Source: Mesotaenium endlicherianum
Taxonomy: Eukaryota; Streptophyta; Zygnematophyceae; Zygnematales; Mesotaeniaceae
Reading direction: 5' to 3'
Assembly: GCA_009602735.1 (NCBI GenBank)
Contig: WELA01003305.1
Location: 881,524 to 911,087 of the forward strand
Length of the DNA: 29,564 nt
The notes beneath the pieces were generated by a model, which saw nothing but the letters and a program-made list of their open reading frames with translations, was not told where the DNA came from and did no database searches. Below, piece after piece: positions 11,691 to 23,099 of this stretch; within the stretch, counting starts at the first letter, position 1; each line of letters begins with the position of its first letter. Made by a program: the position numbers and the translations under genes.

Positions 11691-12780
11691 ACAAGTGGGC
11701 CTACTTCGTGATATGTGGTCAATATGCAGGCGCGAAGTTGTCGTTTTCGTCTGCATACCACTATGCTATACGGTCAACATCTTTTCAAGACAAATGGCTT
11801 GAGGTTAAGTCTTAATGAAGTCCGCATTCCAAATTAAGACAAACAATCAATGTGGTTGATCATGGTCGATTAGATGTACGATCCGTACTGTCTAATTTTG
11901 GACTTCTCTTGTTTAACATTTAAACCCTTGCACAATAATATTTATTAAGATAAGAAATATAATTTCTATGATGAGGATGTATGTAGAGAACTCCCGGCCC
12001 TAGTAGCGGGGGGTATTCACGACAAGTTTTACCGAAACTTATAAGCGTTTGTTGATGAGCGAACACAACGGAGCAATTATTGAGGCTGCTCTTGGTTGGT
12101 TCGTATGTCGCTTTCTGACGATTGAGTGTTCTGCGCACGCCTTGGTTTGTCCCTCATAAGTTATGAATGTGGGATAGATGTACCGAGCCTCTCCTGCATA
12201 TTTTGCGTATTTCAAAGAGCATGTATTTAAGGCTTCAATCTGCTGGTCATGTGAGACAAGCACGACACGTGGTCATGATTGATCATGTGTGTGGAAGTAA
12301 CGAATGTATGTCTTCTGACACATGGGCAGCTCGCACATATGTTCGGGTAGTGTATGTGCGGTGATAAACACGCGCCTATTGACACAAGGAAAGATAAGAT
12401 CAACGCCGGACGTTACGTTTTATGCAACGAAAGACCCCGTATCATGTGTACGGGGTTGACGGGCAAGGAGGGGATGTGAGAGCAAGAAAGAACAACAATA
12501 TGCGAGGTGGAAAACACACTCCCGGCAATTGTTTGTACATGTTCCAGGAGCACAACAAAAGGAGAAGCGGTACCTAGTGCAACTTTCAGTAATCAATTAA
12601 AACTAGTATACGATGTACCAAATTAACCTATATAGCAGTGAAGAAAAAGTCATATGATGGCCTCAATATCTACCTCTGGTTTTCCAAACACAACGTCAAG
12701 GAGATTCGGAGATTCTGTACAAGCTCATGTACTTTAAGTATGGATCTGATGAATAGACAGCCTTATACGAAGGTGGTGGG
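11691..12780. other. Unique AT-leaning stretch, no gene recognised
   Basis: No conserved frame found on either strand. It contains a short perfect hairpin at 12434-12456. It also has a purine-rich GGCAAGGAGGGGA followed by TGTGAGAG at about 12462-12482, which resembles a polypurine tract next to an LTR start, but no LTR pair was found. Confidence 0.45.
12434..12456. other. Perfect 8-bp stem hairpin
   Basis: ACCCCGTA (12434-12441) and TACGGGGT (12449-12456) are exact reverse complements around a 7-base loop. No U-run follows, so it is not a polymerase III-type or bacterial-type terminator. Function is unknown. Confidence 0.6.
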
Positions 12781-13339
12781 GACATGATGCAGAAACAACC
12801 ACACACACTTAGTGCAGCTTGCAACGTCGCCACGCGGCAGGCATACAACCTACAAGGAGTTAGTACAGGATGTGCAAAGAGCCACCCAATTTGCGAAGCA
12901 CAAAAACACGTGGGTGCACGTGCACGCACACATACACACATATCTGCGCATGTGTCCACTACCCTGCCGGCCCTCCTGCTCGCGCATCCCACCCCTCCCA
13001 CCCCCAAATCCGCCCACCACCCACCACCCACCACCCACACAGACTAGACACGCCCACACACATGCATGAATGCACACTCCCACAGCCACCCTGCGCATGC
13101 ACTCACACGCTCACACACACACACGCACAAAGTGGCAAGAATCAAGGCATGCCTCAACCCCTCATCCGGACCCCCTTACTTTCCCACCCCCGAACATACA
13201 AGCCCGCGGTTGCATGCTCCTGACATCATCCTGCGCACACAAGTTACAACCCCCTGGCAGCCCCACGCGCGAGTCTCCGCCAAGTCAGCCGGGCATTGCA
13301 TCATGCCCAGGTAAGGGAAGGGGAAAGTCCTTTGCTCAC

Positions 13340-13846
13340 CTCAGACAGCCGATGGCCGTGCCAGGAAGCCCCTGCTGCTGGCCCATCCCCCTGCACCTGA
13401 TGGCCCGCACTGGCGAGGTCCTCCTCCTCGCCCCCAGCGCCCACACCAGGCTGCGCCAGGTGGCCGTCGTCGCCGCCCACCGCCCCAGCCTGCAGCCACC
13501 TGTCAGCGCACATGAGCGCCGTGTCGACCAGCCCCCGGGTCTCGGCGGGCCGCAGCTGGCCGGGCCAGCATGGCTCGTGCAGATGTGGCCTTTCCTGCCT
13601 GCAGTGTCGCGCACGCGCTTGTGCGCTGCACCATGCGCAAGTCCTTGCGGCTCGCCACGTGCCAGCTGCCAGTGAACACTTGCCTAGTTTAGCCGGTTCG
13701 ATGTCGGGCGGTCATCACGCCATCATGACTCTGTGGGACGGAGAGCACCGGCAGACGATGGCGATCTCGAGCCATACCTGGCTGACTGGCTGGGCCCCCT
13801 CTCCTGTCCTCCCGGCGGCCTTCTTGGCGAGCACCCCCCACCCGAA
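13340..13846 (-). CDS. Candidate two-exon fragment of an unknown protein
   Basis: Two minus-strand segments look like exons. The first, 13846-13778 (23 codons, FGWGVLAKKAAGRTGEG), ends at CAG|GTATGG. The second, 13555-13340 (72 codons, starting LRPAETRGLVDTALMCADRW), lies between a CCAG acceptor and the consensus donor CTGAG|GTGAGC. Both have lengths divisible by three, so all junctions would be phase 0, the same pattern as the urease introns in this window. The second also contains the same CAGGTGGC/GCCACCTG motifs (13495-13502, 13457-13464). No family was recognised, no start or stop was found, and the plus strand is also open here (13070-13675). The locus may be a fragment or spurious. Confidence 0.25.
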
Positions 13847-14099
13847 CTTGCAGCGCACGCGCATGCACATGCGCAACACGCGCGGCACGGGCGCTCACTT
13901 GCACAGCCCGCTCCCGAGCACGAACGGGCCTGTCTCTAGAGAAGAGGCAAGGCGTGGTGAGCAAGAGGAGGACACAACGCGCGCATGCGCACACGCGCAT
14001 GGGTACCCACGCACATGTTCTCCCACGCACGTACGTGCGCACGTGCATGCACATACCCCCCCACCCCACACGCACCCATACAAGCAAGCAGATCTGCAT

Positions 14100-14150
14100 A
14101 TGAGCGTGCACACACACGCACACAAACACACACACACACACACACACAAG
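14100..14150. repeat. (CA)n microsatellite
   Basis: A nearly uninterrupted CA run. Frames here give His-Thr or Cys-Val repeats that should not be taken as proteins. Confidence 0.9.
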
Positions 14151-14559
14151 TGCATGCACAGAGGCACAAGGCACAGGTGCGCTCACTAGCACTGCCCGCC
14201 CTGCTGCCTGCACAAGCACACACTCACCAGCACAAAACAACGTCCAGACGGGCGGTGAAGTGGCAGCAGGGCTGCAGGGCTGCAGCGCAGCTGGCGATTA
14301 GAAACTCAAACGCAAAAGGTTTCAAGAGGGAGTGGGTACCTCTCCTACGCGGATGTACCCCACCATGATGTGCATGTTGCATGGACGAGCCAGGGGGGGC
14401 TTCTCAGCGACAGCCTTTGTGCTGCCACTTGGTGCAACTCTGCACCCGCAACGCTCAATGTTGCCCCCATGCACACATCGACACAAAAACAGTGCCGGTG
14501 CCCCTGGCATGCGTCCAGCCCTGACATGCAAGGCCAGAAGCAGGCGCAGGCGCTGCCAG

Positions 14560-16110
14560 AGCCCCGCCCCCCGCACAGAGCAGACTAGGGGGGGGCAGCC
14601 GCAGCCCCCGGCGCAGCCCTCCACGCACACACATGTGTGGAGGGGAGGCAGCTGCTGTCGGTGCCCAGAGCACACAGCCCCCACATAGCATCCCGTCCAC
14701 ATGGAATCCGGCGGGGGTGGGGGGGCAGCCGCACGCACCAGAGCAGAGACGGGCAGCCGCTGTTGTTGTCCCCCCCGAAATAGCCCTCCCGTTATTATGC
14801 ACACGTCAGACCAGAGGGTAGCCCCCCTCCCCGGGGCAGACACGACACGAGCAGATTGGGGGACATGGCCGCCAGATGTTTGTGTGCACACGAGGCGGGA
14901 GGCAAGGGGGTGCGGAAGTCCCTGGCGCTGCCCCCCCGGCGATGCACACCAGAGAGGCCCCGCAGGCAGCCCCCCTGCAGACGCCACCCCCGCATGCACG
15001 AAGTTCGAAGGGGGCAGCCGCTGCTAATGCCCCTCCCTCGTGCACGCCAAACCAGAGGCGGGCAGCCGCTGCCACCGCTCCCCTACCCCAGCGCCCAGCG
15101 CGCACCAGGCGAGACGGCGGCAGCCGTTGCCGTTGACCCCTTCACCGGGGGGGGACAGCTGGTGCTTCCGCTGCTGCCGCTCCTGTTGCACCAGGCACAC
15201 AGTCCCCTGCCACACAGCCGTTGCCAGTTCCGTTGCTCCCACAACACAGCCGACGGAAAGGGGGCCAGGGAACTGCCGCCTCCTTTGCCGCCCCCACACA
15301 TTGCCAATTGCCCCGCGCACACAAGCCCCTGGGCAGCCCCCTGCGAACACCAGAGCACAAGAGAGGTGCAGGCGCCGCTGTTGCGTGCCCCGCGCCCACA
15401 GCCCCTCGCACCAGGCTTGGGGGAGAGCAGCATACGCCCTACTCCCTCTCGCCCGACCTCGTCGCACCTCCCCTGGAAGCTCCCCCGCGCCCCCCGGCGA
15501 GTCAGCATGGGAGGGAGAGGAGTGCTCGTGCCAGGTTAAGACTGATGAAAAAGAAATGACTTCCACTATTCGCCAAACAGTTACGTCCTATTCCTCTTTG
15601 CCAATTTGAATGGCGAATCATACACTTCAGTGGGTTCCCAGAAAGACTCATGATTGTCATACGTTTCTAGAACCTTCAGAACCCACTTCAAGGGATCAGG
15701 CCCCGCGGGAGGAGCGCTGCTGTCAGAGCCTGCCTGCCCGACGAGGCGGAGCTAGAGAGCTGGAGGAGGGGAGCGATGTCCAGCACCAGCAGCAGGGCAG
15801 CAGCAGGGCAGCAGCAGCACACATCCCCCCCCCCCTCCCTTGCTGGACCTGGTCTCCTCTCTCCTCTGCGTGCATTCTCTCCCCTCTTCCCCGCCCCACC
15901 CAGCCCTGCCCTGCAGGTCGTTGTGCCTGCCTGGCCTACCGCTGTTGTTGCCCTTCCGCAAAGCAGCCCCTCAGCAGACCCCCGCTTTTCCGCACACGCC
16001 ACACTAGAGGGTAGCCAGCGGGAGGGGCAGGCCGCACGCACCACACCAGGGGATGGTTGGAGCTGCTGCCGCCAGTCACCCCACATGCACACCTGATCGA
16101 GCAGAGCCGG
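14560..16110. repeat. GC-rich degenerate minisatellite region
   Basis: Recurring phrases at irregular spacing of about 60-130 bp: a GGGCAGCCGC core followed by CTG-type triplets and C-runs, then a CACACCAGAG-like segment (for example at about 14590, 14735, 14755, 15015, 15060, 15120). Long frames occur on both strands because stops are rare in such DNA. None shows a recognisable domain. Confidence 0.6.
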
Positions 16111-16844
16111 CAGGTGTAACCCCAAAAGATCCCACGAATGACCCCCCATACATTCAGCAAGCTAACAGCAGCCGGGCGGCAGCAGGTGGGAGCTACACAC
16201 ACTCCTCCCGCCGCCCTCGTTTGGCCTACTCTCCCCTCTGCCCTGCCCTGCCCTACCCTGTCCTGCAGGTCCCACCTTGCAGGTCGCCGCCAACAAGGCA
16301 GCCAGTCAGCCAGCTTTAGAAGAAAAAGAGGCGGAAGAGACCCGGGGAGGGGGGGCTGCACCAGCAGAAGGCGGCCGGAGGCGGAGCCCATGGGAGGGGC
16401 ACATGCTGCTGCTGCGGCTCCTGACACCTGTCATTAGTCCTCCCAAACTGGCTCCTAAACTGGCCAGCAGAGGTCTCTGGCGCTCTTCACCCCCTCGTCC
16501 CCCCCACTTTCCGAGACAGAATCATAGAAGTAAGTACGGACACAGCAGAGGGCATAGCACATAGATGCCGACGTTGACCCCCCCTAATGCCTCTCATCCT
16601 TATCCTACCTCAGCTTACCAGCAAACTGCAGCTTTGTAAACGATTTTACGAACAACTTCACGACTTGCCTTCCTTTTGCGAGGAAAACAAGAGAGGCAGC
16701 CTATAAGTAGCATGCAGTGGTGCGCAAAAACCCAGTGCTTCCCACAATATTGTGGCACGCTAAATAGCCGAACTGGGACTGACTTGCTTGTACGCAATTG
16801 TTAAGTGCGCTTGCCAAACTTTCATCACACGACACAAAGAATAG
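16111..16844. other. Composition boundary, no gene recognised
   Basis: GC-rich sequence continues to about 16560 and then gives way abruptly to AT-leaning sequence. No supportable coding region or RNA gene was found. Confidence 0.5.
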
Positions 16845-17700
16845 CGTAATGGTACGCGGAAGTTAGCCCTATATATTAGTTTTTAATGGTATGTGGGAAA
16901 TTGGGCAGAGGGTACCAATTTCTAGTGGTACGTGGAAATGACGCTTAACGTACCACGTTGTACTCATACGCGTAATTTCTGCCCTAGGGCACGCGCGGAA
17001 ATAGCACTTTCGTACCAGATCTACTCGTGTGCTCGAGGCATGATTCTACTGGTACGCGGAACCCCTGCCTGACGTCGAAGCTCTAGCGGTACATGCGGAA
17101 ATTACGACTTCGTACGAAATCTACTGGTAAGCGTAATTTCTTTTCGCCGTCGAAGTTCTAGAGGTACGCGCGGAAATAACGCTTGGGTACCACATCTACT
17201 GGTACGTGAAATTTTTGCTCGAGGTACAAATTTACTGGTATGTGGGATTCCTGCCCGACGCCGAAGCTGTAGAGGTACGTGCAAAAGTCACGCTTTACGT
17301 ACCAGATCTACTGGTACGCGGAATTTCTTTTCGACGTCGAAGTTTTAGGTATACCCGCGGATTAACACTTGGGTACTACATCTACTGATACACGGAATTT
17401 CTCCTTGAGGTACAATTCTAGGTACGCAGAAATTTCTCCTCGACGTTAAACTTCCAGGAGTACACCCAAAAATAGCGCTTTCGTACCAGATCTATTGGTA
17501 TGCGAATTTCTGCTCGAGGTACACTTCTACCGGTACGTGAAACTCCTGCCCGACGTCGAAGCTCTGGAGAGGTACGTGCGAAATTCACGCTTTGCGTACC
17601 AGATCTACTGGTACGCGTACTTTATTCTCGACGTCGAAGTTCTAGAGGTACGCGCGGAAATAACGCTTCGGTACCACATCCATTGGTAGGTGGAACGTGA
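16845..17700. repeat. Degenerate array 2 with higher-order structure (GTACGCGGAAA core)
   Basis: Diverged repeats built from GGTACGCGCGGAAATAACGC, a TACCAGATCTACTGGTA palindrome-like segment and CGACGTCGAAGTTCTAGAGG. Longer blocks recur: the phrase CTGCC(C/T)GACG(T/C)CGAAGCT is at about 17067, 17251 and 17546, and GGTACCACATC-type phrases are at about 17186, 17374 and 17670. Block spacings are therefore about 185 and 295 bases, a higher-order repeat. Confidence 0.8.
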
Positions 17701-17840
17701 AGAGAGATGACATGGGGTACGCGAGAAGAGACCGCAGGGGTATGTCAAGAGAAATGACGTGGTGGGGTACGTGAGAGAAGACTGCAGGGGTACGTGAAGA
17801 AAGATGACGTGGTGTACGCAAGAAGAGACGGCAAGGAGGT
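17701..17840. repeat. Short tandem repeat, unit about 60 bp, two to three copies
   Basis: Repeats of GGGGTACG-GAGAAGAGAC-GCAGGGGTA followed by AAGAGAGATGACGTGGT. It abuts array 2 on the left and the truncated Rossmann-type exon on the right. Confidence 0.75.
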
Positions 17841-17902
17841 AAGCAGTGACACGCTTTGACCAATTGTTGTACATCTATGAAGCAGCCTGGTCAATAAACC
17901 GC

Positions 17903-18028
17903 TCATTGACTATCTATCCGCGTATCCCGATTGGCGCCGTTGGTGAGAGAGGAGCTGACGAGGACGAGGCGGTCCACGCCCCGCTGACGGCACGCATCGA
18001 CCAGGTTCATCGTACCCAGGTTGTCCGC
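17903..18028 (-). CDS. Truncated exon of an NAD(P)-binding Rossmann/SDR-type protein
   Basis: The exon starts after an acceptor (CACAG at 18033-18029) in phase 0. It reads ADNLGTMNLVDACRQRGV, then DRLVLVSSSLTNGA, then eight unrelated codons to a TGA at 17903. The pattern D-N-x-G-T-x-N-L-V-D-A-x-x-x-x-G-V-x-R-x-V-L-V-S-S is the middle of atypical short-chain dehydrogenase/NmrA-like proteins: the helix before beta strand 5, and the strand leading to the active-site region. Those proteins normally continue for well over 100 residues, so the gene is cut off here. The break sits about 60-90 bases from a tandem-repeat block, suggesting a rearrangement. Upstream exons with the glycine-rich nucleotide-binding loop should lie to the right; I did not find them, and the assembly gap at 18626-18921 may hide one. 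Probably a gene relic. Confidence 0.5.
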   Translation of the reverse strand, partial: ADNLGTMNLVDACRQRGVDRLVLVSSSLTNGANRDTRIDSQ

Positions 18029-18625
18029 CTGTGGTGATTTTTCTTGGGGACCAGGTGCGGTGCATGCAAACGCGGGGGGGTCTGCGCCGACAGGTTTGTG
18101 AGAGAATGGAGATCGGCCGGATGGAGAGATGGGGTGGGCGGATGACGGATGCGATGGATATAGATGGGCTGGAGAATCCGACAGATGCCCGGGAAGGTGA
18201 CGTGTTGAAGGTGTGGAGAGTGCGCTGTAAGATCTGGCACCCTGGCCCCGGGTCTGGTGACTAGCGAGAGCCCCACGCAATGCCCGGGTGGAAGGATTCT
18301 CGAAGCGCCCGTTGGATAGAATGAAGATAGACTGGACCGTGACTGCCAAGCTCAAGCTCGCCGAGGAGGAGGAGCCAAGTGGCGGTCTGTCTGCGAGCTG
18401 CCGAGGAGGACAAGCGCGGGCGGCCTGGCGGAGTAGCTGCAGCAGCAGACTGAGCTGAGGGAGGCTGAAGCTGCTGCTGCTGCTGCTGCTGCTGCGGTTG
18501 ACAGCGGTGAGCCAAGAAGTGCAAGAGCAAGAGCAAGGTCTTAGCAGTGTGGTGGGGGTGCCGGGGCTACTCTTGGCTCACACTCCCGGCTGCAGCATCA
18601 GCATGTGGGTGGAAGGGAGGGGGAG
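18029..18625. other. GC-rich stretch with (CTG)n repeat
   Basis: No secure exon. A CTG triplet run lies at about 18470-18495. Frames here give polyglutamine or polyleucine and should not be over-read. Confidence 0.5.
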
Positions 18626-18921
18626 NNNNNNNNNNNNNNNNNNNNNNNNNNNNNNNNNNNNNNNNNNNNNNNNNNNNNNNNNNNNNNNNNNNNNNNNNNN
18701 NNNNNNNNNNNNNNNNNNNNNNNNNNNNNNNNNNNNNNNNNNNNNNNNNNNNNNNNNNNNNNNNNNNNNNNNNNNNNNNNNNNNNNNNNNNNNNNNNNNN
18801 NNNNNNNNNNNNNNNNNNNNNNNNNNNNNNNNNNNNNNNNNNNNNNNNNNNNNNNNNNNNNNNNNNNNNNNNNNNNNNNNNNNNNNNNNNNNNNNNNNNN
18901 NNNNNNNNNNNNNNNNNNNNN
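18626..18921. other. Assembly gap (296 N)
   Basis: Run of N flanked on both sides by G-rich sequence (GGAGGGGGAG to the left, GAGGGGGAGGGTGGGGGG to the right). A hard-to-sequence G-rich repeat is the likely cause. Frames crossing it are meaningless. Confidence 1.
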
Positions 18922-20035
18922 GAGGGGGAGGGTGGGGGGGGTCTGGGGAGGGCGCTGGCGTTGGATGTGAGGTCCAGGGGGAATATCAGGAGGGCCAGGC
19001 TTATGCCGTTACCTTGCCTTGTCACCTTCTCCGCTTTCGGAAGTCGTGCGGCTCTGGCTGTCTAGAACAGCCGGCTCACAAAATACCGATAGGATCTCCA
19101 CCTCTCCCGGGTCCAACGCTTGCTTCACACAAATCTTCTGCTCTGCAGCTGGCTCTCAGTCACACGCAAAGCTCACGCACACATGCATGGGGAGGGAGAC
19201 ACGTCGACACGGTGCTGCGTCTCTCAAAGGAACCCCCCCCTGCTCGCTCCTCTTTACCCCCGCAGCCCTTGCGCTGAAACAGTCGTACGTGCTACCGGCC
19301 CTCTCTCCCCGAACTCTGAGGTGCTAGATTGTATGGCAGCTGCTGCAGTGAGAAGCAGCCCCCGCACGGCAGGGTCGAGAAGGAAGGGCTTGGGGTGTTG
19401 GATCTGTGTGTGCATCGGGCACAGCCTAAGGGTGAATGCCTGTACAAGGCAACATCGAGGGTCCCCTCGTGTTGCATGGGTGCTCACAAGTGCACACTGC
19501 GGGGCTTCTGGGGACAGGTTGGTGAGTGGAGGGCAAGCTGAGAGCGCGGCCTGAAGCCATACTGCCCAATTCCCTTATCTGCACCCCAGTCCCGAGTCAT
19601 GAGCCCTGGCGTCTCGGCGCACGTGGTGACCTGCGTGAGACACGGGGTGGGCGGGCGGTGGCAAGCGGGGTGTGCTGCGGAAGCTGCAGACTGCTGCTGC
19701 TCTCCCGAGCCCTGGCTCCCCTCCGCACCCTCGTCCCGTCCCCCCCTCCCGGCGACTGACCCCTGGCGAGCGCATGAGTATGTGCCCATGTGCAGCTGGT
19801 GACGGGCGGCAGGCGTGAGCTCCAGACAGCGCGCTAGGTGCAGCCGGGAGGGCATCATCCTCTCCAGCCGGGGAGCGCTGGACTCCGCAGCCCCACAAGC
19901 GCGGGGGGGGCCGCCCGCATGGACCCTCCTCGCCCCTTTTCTGTGGCCAGATGTCGTGAGCTCGTGGCCGTGCGTGCCCCCTTCGGGGCCACACCCGCGT
20001 GCGCGTCCCAGGGTAGCCAGTTTAGTAGAAGGTGA
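18922..20035. other. GC-rich stretch without recognised gene
   Basis: Long frames exist on both strands because stops are rare at this composition. None shows a known domain. Confidence 0.5.
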
Positions 20036-21230
20036 TGATTGGGAATGCTCAATTATCAACACAATCAAGCCGCGTGCATCATATTGTTGTCTTTTTTAAG
20101 CTATTATAAAGTTTATTATTGATGCAGCAAGGTTACAAGTCAACAATAGTTTAATAAAGAATTAATAAAGGGGTTTGACAATTTGTGTTCAAATTGCCTG
20201 ATTTCGAAAGAAAGAAGGTCATTAAGACAAGAATAGTAGGAGTAGTAGTATGCTACAATTTGCGCGTCATTTGTTTCTGTCTAGTCCTTTCCTACATGCT
20301 GCTACGAGTATGATCTATAATTACGTGACTTAGTTAAGACAAGTATATTCAAACTCCCAACAAACACACTTGATTGGTAACTGGAATCTTGCTGTGTTGA
20401 GGTTGTCCGTCGGATCGCCGCCGCTGGTTAATGCCAACATCCTGCAAAAGACACTAACAAAAAACCAAAAATTCTATTGTGCATGACTAACAGTGGCGCA
20501 GGCACAAGCTTCGTTGCCTGCCTCGTGCACCTCCCAGTGGAGTGGAGGGTTAGAAGGGTGGGTGCGTGGGTATGTGTAGCAGCTACCTTCCCGCTGCAAT
20601 GGAGGCTCCTTTGCACAGGGAAGCCTTTACGAGGGTTTCGTTTGTCAAAGAAATACAGCAATCTTGTGATATCGATGAAATTAGTCGCAAACCTTCAAAT
20701 AGAAACTTCAAATCTCTACAATGAAGAGGATGCAAGAAAACATTAATAAACCAAATATGAACAGTGATATAATTACACACTTTTACGCAAAACCTGATGG
20801 ATGTCCACTGCCCTTAGTGAGCCACTGCCATAGTGAGCTATGGTACATTTAGGGCATTCGGCTTCATGCATAATAAAACTGGACTTTGTCTATTGATGCT
20901 GGCTGAAAAATAACACAGAGGTGTTTGTGACATATCGTTGCTTATACTGATGTGAACACCCCAAGTCAAACTCTCAGATTCTTGCATGCGCAGCATAGAG
21001 TGCAATATGATAGATACAATAAATAAAAGCGGTTTGTATGAAAAAGAAACAAAAATAAAAGTAAAAGCTGCAGAAGTGAAGAAGAATGCAACAATCTGTA
21101 TGAAGAAAGCTGGTACTTTAGGAAAAAAAAACTCGCGAATTCTCTTGCTCTCAAAGCGCCACTTCGTTTCATATTCATGTATGAACACACTTGACATCTA
21201 AGCTAAGTCCGACTCGGTATTTATAGTGAC
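20036..21230. other. AT-rich stretch downstream of UreD
   Basis: An abrupt drop in GC occurs near 20035. The last part (just below 21231) is probably the UreD 3' untranslated region. A minus-strand frame at 20838-21197 is phenylalanine- and serine-rich with no recognisable motif and lies directly behind the UreD stop, so I do not call it. No polyadenylation signal was fixed with confidence. Confidence 0.5.
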
Positions 21231-23067
21231 CTAACCCAGTGAGGAATAAGGAGGTACGCCTATGTGGCATGCAAGCGGAGCTAGATATTCACGAAGGAAC
21301 TTGTACACGGCCTCTGTAGACAACGCCGCAATTCTCACAAGCAAACCGTCACCCTGCACATGCTCACACTCGAAGCAAGCAAGAGTCAAAATAACAGAAA
21401 TAAGAGAGACAAGTCACAAGGAGAGGACCTTACCACTTCCACTCACGGTATCGAATACGAGAACCAAATGGCAAGTTGTTGAACGGTGCATTTTGTCCAC
21501 GTTGGTATTACAAGAAGAAACAATAGCGAAGCTAGAAGGAAGGCATGCGAGTTATTGATATCCCCGATGTCAGGTGGCACATACACGTTGCCAACACAAG
21601 GGGATGGTATGATTAAGTATCATGTCTATCTATTCATCGATTTTGTGTATAAACTTGTGTATGCTCTTGCATGGGTGTTAGTAGAAATTCTCAATGAAGT
21701 CCCTTGGCGTGCATTTGGGGAAGAAGATTGTGCTTACGTCAGGACCAATGGGGCTGCACGACGCGTACACCTGGACTCCCGTCTGGGTCGAAGAGGATGG
21801 AGGAGCTGCTCGGCGGGCGGCGCCAGCAAGAGTCCGCAGGTGTCGCGTAGCAGACTGTGCCACCTGGCGCGTACCTGCCTCCATGCTGGCTCTCGCCTCC
21901 GCCGTCCGCGGTCTTTAATTGCCACATCAGCGCCACGCAAGAGGAAACAGCATGAAATCCCCAGCCACACATGATGAAGCCCACAGAACAGCACTGCTAA
22001 GACCTGCCGCTGCTCAGACAGTAAGCTCCAGAGACGATTCTGCATGTCACTTGCTTCTGAGACATTGAAGGCACATTGAACTATGGCCAAAGTAGGTCAA
22101 AGTAACACTGTGAGGAACAGAAGAAACGGCTGGCGAGAAGCCGTCAACTTGAAGTCAACCCTAATCGATGGCACCTTTGCAAGCTCTAGTAAGGAATAAC
22201 CTGAGGGAAGTCTTTTTGCAGCACGCATGCGAAGCGAAGCTTTCCATCAGCCAGAGGGACGGGCCTCAAGCAATGCATATGCGTCACAAGGATATGCATG
22301 TGCCAGCTGGCGCCGCCGGCCGCCGCCCGCTGCTCCGGAACGCTGCTCCGGAAGGCAATGCTAGACAGCAGCGAGTGCAAGAACACGGGAGTGCACGCGG
22401 GAGGGGTGGGGCGCGTTTGACACACCCGAAAAGAGCAACCATGGCAATGACGTGGCAGCCATGCATCCGCTCGGCCACCGCCAGCTGTCCCCCCTTCTCC
22501 AGCACCACCTGGTTGTGAACACACGCACGCACACACACACACACACACACACAACCACACATTCTCGGACGCGAAGTTTCAGAGAAGATTCAAATGCATC
22601 CACCCCACCAAGCTCAAGCCGACACATGGCGCAATCAGGATGGAAGCATCCCTGAAGGATGCAGCAGCAAGGCTGCGAGGATGACTCTCCATAGCTCCCC
22701 ATGAGAACAAGGAAAGCCTCTCCCTGGCCCACGACCTTCAGAACTCGAGAGGAAACTCACTTCACATCACGTCTGCATAGGGTTTCAGGCCCACCCACAC
22801 GTTTGTATGTTAGCATCGTCCATGGATGCTCAGCGCGCATTTATGGATCCTAGAAGGCCACCTTGGCCTCAAGTCAACCCCCGGCTGACTCCTCCCCACG
22901 TGTGCTACCCCATATGCTACACATACCCCAGAAGGGCCAAACAAATGTTAGGCTTCAGACTATACATGCAACCGCCTGCCTGGTGCATGAAGGCACACCA
23001 CAGTGGCACAAACGCCATCAGCCGTTAGCATCAACAAAAGTGGAACCCAAAGTACAACGAGGAGCAA

Positions 23068-23099
<32 letters not shown>

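Noticed and set aside
12460..12490. Polypurine tract followed by TGTGAG, as at an LTR boundary
   Set aside because: No second LTR copy, primer-binding site or pol domain was found in the window.
13070..14240. Long plus- and minus-strand frames with His-Thr or Cys-Val repeats
   Set aside because: They are translations of CA microsatellites and GC-rich low-complexity DNA, with no domain.
14322..15609. Several overlapping frames of 100-227 codons on both strands
   Set aside because: Stops are rare in this GC-rich minisatellite. The frames are mutually overlapping and lack recognisable motifs.
16845..17840. Repeat arrays as a CRISPR-like array
   Set aside because: Repeat units are diverged, there are no unique spacers of constant length, and the genome is eukaryotic.
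18498..19277. Frames crossing the assembly gap
   Set aside because: Most of the translation is unknown residues, so nothing can be concluded.
19500..19620. Minus-strand segment after a CAG acceptor that could be an exon (TPGLMTRDWGADKGIGQYGF)
   Set aside because: No family recognised, no consensus donor, and no neighbouring exon in a compatible frame.
20838..21197. 119-codon minus-strand frame behind UreD
   Set aside because: AT-rich, Phe/Ser-biased, no motif, and positioned where the UreD 3' untranslated region should be.
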